64,000 bases of DNA from Oceaniglobus indicus (lineage in GTDB: Bacteria; Pseudomonadota; Alphaproteobacteria; Rhodobacterales; Rhodobacteraceae): positions 310,001 through 374,000 of the forward strand of contig NZ_NMZM01000001.1 of NCBI RefSeq assembly GCF_002751875.1, in the 5' to 3' direction. The translations under genes and the position numbers were made by a program. The stretch's first letter is position 1, and the number at the start of each line of letters is the position of its first letter. The notes beneath the pieces were generated by a model. That model had not been told where the DNA came from, searched no databases, and worked only from the letters and a program-made list of their open reading frames with translations. Of this stretch, positions 1-8,977 are shown in pieces.

Positions 1-959
1 AGGGCGACCGGCGAATAGGTTTGCCCCGGTTTCACCTTGGCAACGGCCAGGAAATCGTTGGCATCGATCCCTTCGATCTCGGACGTGGCCGAGACTTCGC
101 CGAACTTGAACCGCTGGCCTTCCTGCACGTTGAACGTCACAAAGAACGCGTTGCGCTCGCGCGAGAATTCGCTGCTGACGTTCTGAATGCGGAAGTCGGC
201 ATAGCCGCGCGAGGTATAGAAGTCGCGCAGAAGCTGCTTGTCCAGATCCAGCCGCTCGGCGACGAAGTTGTCCGACTGAACGATGGCGCGCAGGAAACCC
301 GTCTGCTTGGACGCGAGAACACGCCGCAGGCGACGGTCGGAATAGGCGCGGTTGCCGACGAACGACACGCGTTCGGTTTCGACCACCTTGCCTTCGGCAA
401 TCTCGAACACCAGATCGACGCGGTTGTCCGACCGGCGAATGATCTTGGGCGTCACCGTCGCGGCCAGACGCCCCCGAGCCTCGTAGATCTCGACGATGGC
501 GGCGGCGTCGGCCTCGGCCTGGGTGGGGTTGTAGACGCGGCGCGCCTGCGATTGGACGGCGGCCATCAGTTCATCGTCCTTCAGGCGCCGGTTGCCTTCG
601 ATGTTGATGCGGCTGACGGTCGGCCATTCGCGGACCTTGATGACCAGCGTGCCGCCCTGCGGGACCAGTTCGACGGTTTCGAACAGGCCCGATCCGGCCA
701 GCCGCTGATAGGCGTCGTTCAGTTCACCGGCGCTGACCGCCCCACCCTGCCCGAGCCCGGCATAGGACAGGATCGTGCGCGGTTCGATCCGCTGGTTGCC
801 TTCGATGGTGACATTGGAAAAGCTGTAGGTCTGGGCACCGGCCGGGCTGACCGCCAACGGTCCGACAGCCCCCGCCGCCACCAGAACAACGAATGAAACC
901 GATCCCCCCAACAGCGCGGACCGTCCGTGACGCAAAACGCCTTTGCCCAATTTGCCCAT
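1..959 (-). CDS. bamA: Outer membrane protein assembly factor BamA, N-terminal part (runs off the window)
   Basis: Central Omp85 subunit of the BAM complex, which folds beta-barrel proteins into the outer membrane. About 319 residues are visible, starting at the ATG at 959 (MGKLGKG). A signal peptide with a hydrophobic core ends near PAGAQ, followed by YSFSNVTIEGNQRIEPRTI, a typical first POTRA strand. At least three further POTRA units follow (for example INIEGNRRL and VSFVGNRAYSDRRL). The C-terminal barrel lies outside the window to the left. The gene is last in the visible pyrH-frr-uppS-cdsA-dxr-rseP-bamA run, an order well known in Proteobacteria. Its position after rseP and the POTRA spacing make the identity secure. 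Confidence 0.95.
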   Translation of the reverse strand, partial: MGKLGKGVLRHGRSALLGGSVSFVVLVAAGAVGPLAVSPAGAQTYSFSNVTIEGNQRIEPRTILSYAGLGQGGAVSAGELNDAYQRLAGSGLFETVELVPQGGTLVIKVREWPTVSRINIEGNRRLKDDELMAAVQSQARRVYNPTQAEADAAAIVEIYEARGRLAATVTPKIIRRSDNRVDLVFEIAEGKVVETERVSFVGNRAYSDRRLRRVLASKQTGFLRAIVQSDNFVAERLDLDKQLLRDFYTSRGYADFRIQNVSSEFSRERNAFFVTFNVQEGQRFKFGEVSATSEIEGIDANDFLAVAKVKPGQTYSPVA

Positions 960-1091
960 CTGCCCCGTTCCAATCCAGCAACCTGTTGTCAGTTGGTTAG
1001 CCGGATTGCGGGGGCTTGTCAAAACGCACGACACCGGAAAACGGTATAAATCCGACCAATCCGGCCCAATATGCTGTGGACAATCCCGGCG

Positions 1092-1217
1092 TCAGAACGA
1101 CCCGATGTAGGCACCCATCATCAGCGCGGCCGCAAGGGCGCCGAGATAGATCAGGCGATCGCTGTTCAGGTCGATCAGAAGAGACAGACCTTTGGCCCCG
1201 TTCTCGATATAACGCAT
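1092..1217 (-). CDS. 41-residue single-pass membrane peptide between rseP and bamA
   Basis: Short reading frame of 41 codons between rseP and bamA, on the same strand. It starts at the ATG at 1217 with a very good ribosome site (GGAGGGG, six bases upstream). The N-terminal half is polar (MRYIENGAKG), and residues about 23-40 form one hydrophobic helix rich in Leu, Ala and Met. No family is recognised. The strong ribosome site, membrane helix and conserved-operon position argue that it is translated. It could be a small partner of RseP or BamA, but that is inference from position only. Confidence 0.6.
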   Translation of the reverse strand: MRYIENGAKGLSLLIDLNSDRLIYLGALAAALMMGAYIGSF

Positions 1218-1302
1218 GATGCTCCCCTCCGTCCGAGTGCGATTGGATCGCGGAAAGGAATAATCAACAAATAAGGCCCAATTACGGCAGGGCGCAGATA
1301 TA

Positions 1303-2649
1303 TCAGGGGCAGAACAGATCGTTCGTCAGCGCGAACAGCATCAGCGTTCCCAGAAGCGAAAGACCGATGATCATGAAGATCCGCAGCGCGCCTTCGCTGG
1401 GCGGCTTTCCGGCAATCGCCTCGTAGGCATAAAAGACAAGGTGTCCGCCGTCCAGAACCGGGATCGGGAACAGGTTCAGCAGGCCGACCGCCGTGGACAG
1501 CACGGCGATGAACCAGATGAAGGTCAGCCCGCCCTGGGACGCCGCCGCGCCGCTGGTCTGGGCGATGCCGATGGGGCCTTGCAAGCCGCAGCTGCTGATC
1601 GCGCCGACGGCCATGTGATACAGGCCCGACACACTGGACTTCGCGATATACCATGTCTGTCCCGCCGCCGATCCGACCGCGTCGAACAGGCCGGGCGTCT
1701 CGGTCTGGGGCGTAAAGAACAGGCCGCCCGAGATTCCGATCAGCCAACGGGTTTCGAAACCACCTTCGGCCCGGGGCAGATCGACCCGGCGCGGCGACAT
1801 CTCGACCGTGCGCGTGGTGCCGGTGCCGTCCTCCATGCGCCAGATTTCCATCGACAGCGTGCCGCCTTCGGCCGCGGCCACCCGGGCGGGAAGCTGATCG
1901 AAGGCGAAGATCGGATCGCCGTCCACCGACAGGATCACGTCGCCGGTCTGCAATCCCGCGTCCATCGCGGCCGATTGCAGCGTCACGCCGTTCACCAGCG
2001 GCGGATAGGGATGCGGGCCGCGCACGACCCGTTCGGCCCCGTCGCGCGACACGGTATATTCCATTTCCGGCTGCAACGGCAGATCGGCGATATAGGAATC
2101 GAGCTGGGCCAGCGGCGGCGTCGGGCGACCGTCGATCGCCAGCAGGGTATCGCCCGCCTCGACCTGTTGCACCGCATAGGGCAGCGGCATCACCGTCTCG
2201 GCCGTCAACGGGTCGGTGGCGACGCCACGCCCCAACATCACGGCGGTGAAGATCAGGATCGAGAAGACGAAGTTGAACCCCGGCCCCGCCGCCACCGTGG
2301 CGGCCCGCGCCCAGAGCGGCGCGCCTGTCATGGTGCGGCGTTTCTCGGCCGCGCTGAGTGTCGAGACATCCGCCGCCTCGACACTGGCGGCATCCGCGTC
2401 ACCGGCAAACTTGACATAACCGCCAAAGGGCAACGCCGCGACCTGCCAGCGGGTGCCACGCTTGTCGATCCGCGAATAGATCACCGGCCCGAATCCCAGC
2501 GAGAAGACATCGGCGTGAATCCCCGACCAGCGGCCCACGATGTAATGGCCGTATTCATGGACCGCGACGATCACCGACAGCGCCACGATGAACGCGACGA
2601 CGGAATAGAAGAAATTGCCGAAGGACGGGATCAGTCCGATGAAATCCAT
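1303..2649 (-). CDS. rseP: RIP metalloprotease RseP (site-2 protease)
   Basis: Intramembrane zinc protease of the inner membrane, which in other bacteria cleaves anti-sigma factors and leftover signal peptides. The 448-residue protein has the HEYGH zinc motif at residues 31-35 inside the first membrane helix and the second active-site motif LDGGH near residue 400. Two PDZ-like regions lie between them (around VEAGDTLLAIDGRP and DAGLQTGDVILSVDGDP). The C terminus is short, ending a few residues after ALTNDLF, where relatives often continue. It follows dxr after about 54 bases in the operon. Confidence 0.96.
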   Translation of the reverse strand: MDFIGLIPSFGNFFYSVVAFIVALSVIVAVHEYGHYIVGRWSGIHADVFSLGFGPVIYSRIDKRGTRWQVAALPFGGYVKFAGDADAASVEAADVSTLSAAEKRRTMTGAPLWARAATVAAGPGFNFVFSILIFTAVMLGRGVATDPLTAETVMPLPYAVQQVEAGDTLLAIDGRPTPPLAQLDSYIADLPLQPEMEYTVSRDGAERVVRGPHPYPPLVNGVTLQSAAMDAGLQTGDVILSVDGDPIFAFDQLPARVAAAEGGTLSMEIWRMEDGTGTTRTVEMSPRRVDLPRAEGGFETRWLIGISGGLFFTPQTETPGLFDAVGSAAGQTWYIAKSSVSGLYHMAVGAISSCGLQGPIGIAQTSGAAASQGGLTFIWFIAVLSTAVGLLNLFPIPVLDGGHLVFYAYEAIAGKPPSEGALRIFMIIGLSLLGTLMLFALTNDLFCP

Positions 2650-2703
2650 GAAATGCCGCTGCCTGTTCTTGTTCTGTTTGTGCCCCGATGCCGCGCGCCG
2701 GGG

Positions 2704-3876
2704 CTATGCGCCGATTGCCTCGTCCACCGCCACCCGTGCCAGATGGTCTGCATGGGCGACGGTATCAAGGGAAATCGCGGCGTTCATCAGGCTGTCCGCT
2801 GACAGTTTCGTCATCGCCGCCTCGACCACGCGTGCCATGTCGGTGAAACCGATGCGGCGCGCGATGAAGGCATCCAGCGCGCGTTCCTTGGCGCCGTTGA
2901 ACACCGCCCCCGCGTGCCCGCCGGCGGCCATGACGTATCGCGCGAGGCGCAGCGCCGGATAGCGAGCGTCGTCGGGCGGACGGAAGGTGAATTGCCCGAT
3001 CGCGGCGAAATCCAGCCGCTCGACCGGCAGCGCGCGCCGGTCCGGCCAGTGCAACGCATACCCGATGGCGTGGCGCATGTCGGCCGGTCCCACATGGGCC
3101 ATCAACCCGCCGTCGTTGAAGCCGACCATGGCGTGAATCATCGATTCGGGATGGACCAGCGCCTCGATCCGGTCGGGCGATATGCCGAAAAACTCCTTGG
3201 TTTCGATCAGTTCCAGCGCCTTGTTGAACATGCTGGCGGAATCGATGGTGATCCGTTGCCCCATGTCCCAGTTCGGATGCGACGCGGCCTGTTCGGGGGT
3301 GGCGCCGGCCAGCCGGTCCAGTGGCCAGTCGCGGAACGCGCCGCCCGATGCGGTGATGATCACCCGTTCCACCGTGGCGATATCCTCGCCGCCAAGAGCC
3401 TGGAAGACCGCCGAATGTTCGCTGTCGACCGGCAGGATCCGGGCGCCATAGGCCCGGGCCGTGGCCAGCATCAGCGGCCCGGCCGTAACCAGGCTTTCCT
3501 TGTTGGCAAGGGCCAGGGTCGCCCCCTGCTCCAGTGCCGCGATCCCCGGCGGCAGGCCGGCCGCGCCGACGATGGCCGACATCACCCAATCCGCCGGGCG
3601 CATGGCAGCCTCGCGGATCGCCGGCGCGCCCGCCGCGGTCTCGATGCCCGTTCCGGCCAGCCGGTCGCGCAGGTCCGCCAGGCAATCGGCGTGGGCGGTG
3701 ACGGCGATTTCCGCCCGGTGGCGGCGCGCCTGTTCGGCCAGCAAGGCGGTGTTGCGCCCGCCGGTCAGGGCGACGACGCGATATTCGTCGGGCGCGCGCG
3801 CAATCAGATCCAGGGTATTGCAACCGATGGACCCGGTCGCGCCGAACACCGAAATCCGGCGCGGCGTCACGGTCAC
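2704..3876 (-). CDS. dxr: 1-deoxy-D-xylulose 5-phosphate reductoisomerase
   Basis: Second enzyme of the MEP pathway, turning DXP into 2-C-methyl-D-erythritol 4-phosphate with NADPH. The 390-residue length is normal for the family. The N-terminal dinucleotide fold carries GATGSIG at residues 12-18. The metal and substrate loop VDSEHSAVFQ and the SGGAFRDWP and HPNWDMGQRITIDSASM segments are all recognisable. It starts with GTG at 3876, overlapping the cdsA stop by 4 bases (GTGA), so translation is probably coupled. Together with uppS it supplies isoprenoid precursors for the lipid carrier. Confidence 0.97.
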   Translation of the reverse strand: MTVTPRRISVFGATGSIGCNTLDLIARAPDEYRVVALTGGRNTALLAEQARRHRAEIAVTAHADCLADLRDRLAGTGIETAAGAPAIREAAMRPADWVMSAIVGAAGLPPGIAALEQGATLALANKESLVTAGPLMLATARAYGARILPVDSEHSAVFQALGGEDIATVERVIITASGGAFRDWPLDRLAGATPEQAASHPNWDMGQRITIDSASMFNKALELIETKEFFGISPDRIEALVHPESMIHAMVGFNDGGLMAHVGPADMRHAIGYALHWPDRRALPVERLDFAAIGQFTFRPPDDARYPALRLARYVMAAGGHAGAVFNGAKERALDAFIARRIGFTDMARVVEAAMTKLSADSLMNAAISLDTVAHADHLARVAVDEAIGA

Positions 3877-4664
3877 ATCGCGCCCGGTGGGAAATCGACA
3901 AGCTGTTCGACCAGCAACAGGAAAACCGCCGCCCCCAGCATGCCGTCGAACCGGTCGAACAAACCGCCGTGGCCCGGCAACAGGCTGCTGCTGTCCTTGA
4001 CGCCGACGCGGCGCTTGACGGCGGATTCCGCGATATCGCCCAACTGGCTGGCCATGGAGATCGCGACCGAGATGCCGATCAACTGCCAGCCGGCGTCAGC
4101 GATCACCGCGAACAGGGCGCCGACGATCCCGGCGCCGATCCATCCCGCAGCGGTGCCCGACCAGGTTTTCTTGGGGCTGACGCGGGGCCAGAATTTCGGC
4201 CCGCCGATGAAGCGGCCCGCGAAATACCCGGCGATGTCGGTGGTCGCCACGACCAGCACCAGCCACAACAACCACGTGAAGCCGAAGTCGCTGCGCTGGA
4301 TCAACAACCCGAACCCGGCCAACAGGATCATCGTGGTGAAGATGGCAAAGGTCGCCCGGCGGTGCGACAACTGACCGAACCCCAGAAACGCCGGCGCCAG
4401 AAGCAGCGGCAATGCGAAACCGGGCGGCAGAAGCTCGGCCGCAAGGATGGCAACCCCGGCAAATCCGGCGATGACCAGCGCGGGCGCCTTGGGGTCCAGC
4501 ATCCGGGTCAGCTCCCAGACGATGACGGCGACCACGCCGACGATCAGCGCCAGGAAGAACAGACCGCCCAGCCATGCACAGATGAGCCCGACGACCGCGA
4601 CACCGGCCCCCGATGCCACGCGCACCACAAGATCGTCCCAACGCCCGCTTCCCGGTACACTCAT
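3873..4664 (-). CDS. cdsA: Phosphatidate cytidylyltransferase (CDP-diglyceride synthase)
   Basis: Integral membrane enzyme making CDP-diacylglycerol from phosphatidate and CTP, the entry to phospholipid head-group synthesis. It has 263 residues with about seven hydrophobic segments. The CDS signature runs from SQLGDIAESAVKRR to VKD (residues 206-224) and continues to GHGGLFDRFD (231-240). It overlaps uppS upstream and dxr downstream by 4 bases each, a tight translational chain. Confidence 0.95.
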   Translation of the reverse strand: MSVPGSGRWDDLVVRVASGAGVAVVGLICAWLGGLFFLALIVGVVAVIVWELTRMLDPKAPALVIAGFAGVAILAAELLPPGFALPLLLAPAFLGFGQLSHRRATFAIFTTMILLAGFGLLIQRSDFGFTWLLWLVLVVATTDIAGYFAGRFIGGPKFWPRVSPKKTWSGTAAGWIGAGIVGALFAVIADAGWQLIGISVAISMASQLGDIAESAVKRRVGVKDSSSLLPGHGGLFDRFDGMLGAAVFLLLVEQLVDFPPGAM

Positions 4665-5392
4665 GCCGGGACGGCACCGAACCGGCGGTCACGGGCCGAA
4701 AACGCGCCCAGGACCTTGGCAAACTCGGCGACCGTGAAATCCGGCCACAGCGTATCCACGAAATCGTATTCCGCATAGGCCGACTGCCACAGCAGGAAGT
4801 TGGAGATCCGCGCCTCGCCGCTGGTGCGGATCACCAGATCGGGATCGGGCAGGAAACAGGTGTCGAGGAACCGCGCCAGCGTCGTCTCGTCCACGGTTTC
4901 GGGGTCCAGCCGACCGGCCGCGACCTCTTTTGCCAGCCGCTTGGTGGCGCGGGCCACCTCGTCGCGCCCGCCATAGTTCAGCGCGACCGTCAGGTGAACG
5001 CGGTCGTTCCGGCTGGTCAGCAGTTCGATTTCGTCCATCACGCGGCACAGTTTCGGGTCCAGCTTGACCCGGTCACCGATGAACCGCACGCGCACCCGTT
5101 CGGCCAGAAGATCGCGGGCCTCCGACTGGATATAGCGGCGAAACAGCTTCATCAGGCCGGAAACCTCGGCCTGGGTGCGGCGCCAGTTCTCCGTCGAGAA
5201 GGCGAAAACGGTCATGTATTTCACGCCGTAATCCGGGCAGGCGCGGACGATTTCCTTGACCCGCTTGACCCCGGCATGGTGGCCGAACAGGCGGGGCTGG
5301 CCGCGCGATTGGGCCCATCGGCCGTTGCCGTCCATGATGACGGCGACGTGGCGTGGGCCCTGCGTCGGCGTTTCAGTCTTGTCGGTGCTCAC
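4661..5392 (-). CDS. uppS: Isoprenyl transferase (undecaprenyl diphosphate synthase)
   Basis: Cis-prenyltransferase that builds the C55 lipid carrier for peptidoglycan and O-antigen. It has 243 residues. MDGNGRWA at 20-27 contains the catalytic Asp21. The C-terminal signature is complete (DLVIRTSGEARISNF, then AYAEYDF). GTG start at 5392 with AGAGG seven bases upstream. Its stop overlaps the cdsA start (ATGA). Confidence 0.96.
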   Translation of the reverse strand: MSTDKTETPTQGPRHVAVIMDGNGRWAQSRGQPRLFGHHAGVKRVKEIVRACPDYGVKYMTVFAFSTENWRRTQAEVSGLMKLFRRYIQSEARDLLAERVRVRFIGDRVKLDPKLCRVMDEIELLTSRNDRVHLTVALNYGGRDEVARATKRLAKEVAAGRLDPETVDETTLARFLDTCFLPDPDLVIRTSGEARISNFLLWQSAYAEYDFVDTLWPDFTVAEFAKVLGAFSARDRRFGAVPA

Positions 5393-5452
5393 GTTGCCTC
5401 TCCTGTCCTGGCGACGGCGCGCCCCGACCGATCGCCGGATCGCGCGCAGGGC

Positions 5453-6019
5453 TCAGACCTGCATGATTTCTTCCTGTTTGCTGCTCAGCGCGGCGTCGAT
5501 GCGGGCGATGGCGGCATCGGTCATGTTCTGCACCTCGGCGGTCCAGACCTTGTGATCGTCCTCGGACATGCCGGCGGCCTTGAATTTCTTCAGCTGGTCC
5601 ATGCTGTCGCGCCGCACGTTGCGGATGGCGACGCGGGCATCTTCGGTGCGCTGGCTTGCCACCTTGGTCAGTTGAACGCGGCGTTCCTCGTTCAGTTCCG
5701 GGATCGGCAGGCGGATGGTCATGCCGTCGATCACGGGATTGATGCCCAGACCGCTTTCGCGGATCGCCTTTTCGACCTTGCCCATCAGCGCCTTGTCCCA
5801 GACGGTGACGGTGACCATGCGCGGTTCGGGCACGTTGATCGTGCCGACCTGGTTGATCGGGGTCGGCTGGCCATAGGCATCGACCATGATCGGCTCGACC
5901 ATCGAGCTGGACGCGCGCCCGGTGCGCAGCGATGCGAATTCATGGCGCAACGCCTCCATCGCGCCATCCATGCGGCGCTGAATATCGTCGATGTCGAGTT
6001 CAAAATCGTCGTCTGCCAT
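5453..6019 (-). CDS. frr: Ribosome-recycling factor
   Basis: Splits post-termination ribosomes together with EF-G. 188 residues from the ATG at 6019 (MADDDFELD). Another ATG lies four codons upstream at 6031, but AGGA sits six bases before the inner ATG, and family members start near the DDFELD-like segment, so 6019 is preferred. Recognisable blocks are [45 protein letters not shown] and the PELNEERR hinge. It is downstream of pyrH, the usual order. Confidence 0.96.
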   Translation of the reverse strand: MADDDFELDIDDIQRRMDGAMEALRHEFASLRTGRASSSMVEPIMVDAYGQPTPINQVGTINVPEPRMVTVTVWDKALMGKVEKAIRESGLGINPVIDGMTIRLPIPELNEERRVQLTKVASQRTEDARVAIRNVRRDSMDQLKKFKAAGMSEDDHKVWTAEVQNMTDAAIARIDAALSSKQEEIMQV

Positions 6020-6107
6020 GTCGTTCCTCATGTACTCGCCGGTCTTTCCAGACCGTTCACCGGGTTATAACGTCAGATGCCGGCCGTTGTATAGGCTCGG
6101 GCGCGGG

Positions 6108-6848
6108 TTAGCCGTGCACCACCGTATAGGTGCCCTGCCCGGCCAGGATGCCGCGAAAGCCGCCCGGTTCGTCCAGCGAGAACACGACGATGGGCAGCTT
6201 GTTGTCGCGGGCCAGCGCGATGGCCGAGGCATCCATGACCTTGAGGTTCTTCATCAGAACGTCGTCATAGGTGATCCGGTCGAACCGCTTGGCATCGGGA
6301 TTGGTCAGCGGATCGCTGTCATACACCCCGTCGACACCCTTCTTGCCCATGAAGATGGCTTCGCACGTCATCTCGCTGGCGCGCAGGGTGGCGGCGGTGT
6401 CGGTGGTGAAATACGGGTTGCCCGTGCCGGCGGCAAAGATGCAGACGCGCTTCTTCTCCAGGTGGCGCACGGCGCGCCGCCGGATGTAGGGTTCGCACAC
6501 CTGGTCCATCGGGATGGCCGAAATCACCCGCGTATGCACGCCCAACTCCTCGAGCGCGCTCTGCATGGCCAGCGCGTTCATCACCGTGGCCAGCATTCCC
6601 ATGTAATCGGCGGTGGTGCGCTCCATGCCCTGGGCCGACCCCTGAAGCCCGCGAAAGATGTTGCCGCCGCCGATCACCATGCAGATCTCGACCCCCATCT
6701 CGTGCACGGTCTGCACCTCGTGGGCGATCCGCTGGACCGTGGGCGGATGCAGCCCGAACTTGGTATCGCCCATCAGCGCCTCGCCGGAAATCTTCAGAAG
6801 CACCCGCCGATAGGTGGTGCCGGTCGCAGTCGGGCGTGGCTCGGTCAT
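6108..6848 (-). CDS. pyrH: UMP kinase
   Basis: Phosphorylates UMP to UDP in pyrimidine nucleotide synthesis. 246 residues from the ATG at 6848 ([10 protein letters not shown]). Amino-acid-kinase fold motifs are clear: [42 protein letters not shown] and [16 protein letters not shown]. The frame stays open upstream, but those codons look non-coding and relatives begin close to [13 protein letters not shown]. The best purine-rich site (CAGGAACGG) is about 12-16 bases before the ATG, so initiation is not ideal. First gene of the minus-strand operon, divergent from miaA. Confidence 0.95.
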   Translation of the reverse strand: MTEPRPTATGTTYRRVLLKISGEALMGDTKFGLHPPTVQRIAHEVQTVHEMGVEICMVIGGGNIFRGLQGSAQGMERTTADYMGMLATVMNALAMQSALEELGVHTRVISAIPMDQVCEPYIRRRAVRHLEKKRVCIFAAGTGNPYFTTDTAATLRASEMTCEAIFMGKKGVDGVYDSDPLTNPDAKRFDRITYDDVLMKNLKVMDASAIALARDNKLPIVVFSLDEPGGFRGILAGQGTYTVVHG

Positions 6849-6950
6849 GTGAGGGGTCCGTTCCTGATGTCTGAGTGTGATTGTGCTGGCGCGCAAAGTG
6901 TCGCAAAACCTGCGGGAATTCAATGCGCCAAACGCAGGGGAACATCGGCA

Positions 6951-7847
6951 ATGGCCGAGACGATGGACACCGCGCGGATCCTTGCCGCCGCCGGGCACGA
7001 CACCCCCGTTCTGATCACCGGCCCCACGGCTTCGGGAAAGTCGGCGCTGGCGCTGCGGATCGCGGAATCGGCAGGCGGCACGATCATCAATGCCGACGCG
7101 CTTCAGGTGTTTGCCAACTGGCGCATCCTGACGGCCCGCCCCACGCCCGGGGACGCGGCGCGCGCGCCCCACCGGCTGTATGGCCATGTCGCGGGCGATG
7201 CACCCTATTCGGTCGGTCACTGGCTGCGCGATGTCGCGCCCTTGCTGTCGAACGCGCGCCCCATCGTGGTCGGCGGCACCGGCCTGTATTTCTCGGCCCT
7301 GACCGAGGGGCTGGCCGAGATTCCGCCGACCCCGGCCGTGGTGCGTGCTCGGGGCGATGCCTTATTGCGCGACCACGGCATCGGCGCGATGCTGTCCGCG
7401 CTCGACGCCCAGACCGCCGGGCGCATCGACCGGCTGAACCCGGCCCGGGTCCAGCGCGCCTGGGAGGTGCAGACAACCACCGGTCGCGGCCTCGCCGCAT
7501 GGCAGGACGACACGCCACCGCCCCTGCTGCCCCGCTCGGACGCGCTGTGCGTTCTGGTGGATCCCGGGCGCGATGCGCTGTTGGCGCGGATCGAGGCGCG
7601 ATTCGATGCCATGCTGGCCGGCGGCGTTCTGGACGAGGCACGGGCCAATCTGGCCACCTGGTCGCCGCGTCATCCGTCCGCGAAGGCGATCGGCGCGCCC
7701 GAGCTGATCGCCCATCTGAACGGCGAGATCACGCTGGACGCGGCCCGCGACCGCGTGATCGTCGCCACCCGCCAATATGCCAAACGTCAGCGGACCTGGT
7801 TTCGCAAGCGGATGGCCGGCTGGACCCGGCTGGCATTGTCGCACTGA
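6951..7847 (+). CDS. miaA: tRNA dimethylallyltransferase
   Basis: Adds dimethylallyl to A37 of tRNAs reading UNN codons, using DMAPP. 298 residues from the ATG at 6951 (MAETMDTAR). A second ATG at 6963 is possible, but AGGGG lies about 11 bases before the first. The P-loop GPTASGKS is at residues 24-31. [18 protein letters not shown] and [19 protein letters not shown] are standard MiaA blocks. It uses the isoprenoid product of the operon it faces. The substrate tRNAs probably include the tRNA-Tyr at 16142. Confidence 0.95.
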   Translation: MAETMDTARILAAAGHDTPVLITGPTASGKSALALRIAESAGGTIINADALQVFANWRILTARPTPGDAARAPHRLYGHVAGDAPYSVGHWLRDVAPLLSNARPIVVGGTGLYFSALTEGLAEIPPTPAVVRARGDALLRDHGIGAMLSALDAQTAGRIDRLNPARVQRAWEVQTTTGRGLAAWQDDTPPPLLPRSDALCVLVDPGRDALLARIEARFDAMLAGGVLDEARANLATWSPRHPSAKAIGAPELIAHLNGEITLDAARDRVIVATRQYAKRQRTWFRKRMAGWTRLALSH

Positions 7848-7991
7848 CGCCGACAGCGGGGGCGCCTGCGCTGTCATTGGGCACGAATCCGACCATCCCG
7901 AAGATTCCAATTGACCTAAAAGGTGAATCCCCCGACCCTCTGGCGGTGGCCTGCCAGCCGCATCCGTCCCTGCCCGAAGGTCTGATCTGCC

Positions 7992-8825
7992 ATGACCGAT
8001 TTGCCACCCACCGCCCCAACCCACGGCGATGTCCGCCCTCCCGCGTCCTTTCGCATCGTTCCTTTGCAACGCCTGACCCAGGGCGGGCGCTGGCACACGG
8101 AAGCGATGCGCAGCTATGGGGCGCCGGTGCTTTACTGGTTCATCCGTGGCCAGGGCCGCATCACCGTGTCGGGAGTGACGCGGGGTTACGGGGCGCACAA
8201 CGCGATCCTGTTGCCGGCGGATACCATGCACGGGTTCGACGTGATGGGCCAGGTTGCCGGATCGGCGCTGTTCTTTCCGCGCGCATGCGGCGCCGACATG
8301 CCGGCCGATCCGCTTCACCTGCGGCTGCGCGACGCCCAGCAGCAGGCCGAGATGTCGTTTCAGATCGAGAACATCCAGCGCGAACTGGACATGGGGGCCG
8401 ACACCATGGATCGGGCCTTGCACCACCATGCCGGATTGCTGAGCGTCTGGCTGGAACGTCACGCCGATCCGGCCATGCTGTCGGGCGAGCAAACCGACCG
8501 ACGCGCGGCCGAGCGGTTGTCGGCCGCCTATACCGCCCTGCTTGAACGCGACTTCCGCAAGGGGCGTGGCGTGGCCGATTATGCCGCCGCGCTGGGCGTC
8601 ACCGCCACACACCTCTCACGCTCGTGCAAGGCGGCGTCGGGGCGACCGGCGTCGGCGCTGTTGCAGGACCGGCTGCATTACGAAGCGCGCAGGATGCTGC
8701 GCGACACCGAGATGCCGATCAAGGACGTGGCACAGACCTTGGGCTTTCGCTCGGCCGCCTATTTCACCCGCGCGTTCCATCATCAGACCGGCCAGACACC
8801 ATCGGCCTTCCGACGCGCCCACTGA
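7992..8825 (+). CDS. AraC-family transcriptional regulator
   Basis: 277 residues. The N-terminal half resembles a cupin-like ligand-sensing domain (residues about 20-110, with [14 protein letters not shown] and PADTMHGF). The C-terminal 100 residues hold the two helix-turn-helix units: one at [20 protein letters not shown], the other at [20 protein letters not shown]. It lies 152 bases before an orphan solute-binding protein gene on the same strand, so control of that gene is likely. The effector is unknown. Confidence 0.85.
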   Translation: MTDLPPTAPTHGDVRPPASFRIVPLQRLTQGGRWHTEAMRSYGAPVLYWFIRGQGRITVSGVTRGYGAHNAILLPADTMHGFDVMGQVAGSALFFPRACGADMPADPLHLRLRDAQQQAEMSFQIENIQRELDMGADTMDRALHHHAGLLSVWLERHADPAMLSGEQTDRRAAERLSAAYTALLERDFRKGRGVADYAAALGVTATHLSRSCKAASGRPASALLQDRLHYEARRMLRDTEMPIKDVAQTLGFRSAAYFTRAFHHQTGQTPSAFRRAH

Positions 8826-8977
8826 ACCGGCCGACCGCCGATCCCGATCGCGTGAGCTTTCGGCTCCCGCGCATTCCGGGCGTTGATATTGCCGCGCCAA
8901 TCATGGCGAATGGGCTGACCGGCAGGCGCGGCCAACCGGGCCGTGCCGATCGCACGCCATTTGCGAGGGACCAAACG

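Noticed and set aside
2914-4374. 486-codon open frame on the plus strand opposite dxr and cdsA (and similar long antisense frames opposite rseP, uppS/frr, lpxD and nuoG)
   Set aside because: The opposite strand encodes unmistakable housekeeping proteins. Long antisense frames are expected in high-GC DNA with strong third-position bias, and their translations are Arg/Gly/His-rich without domains.
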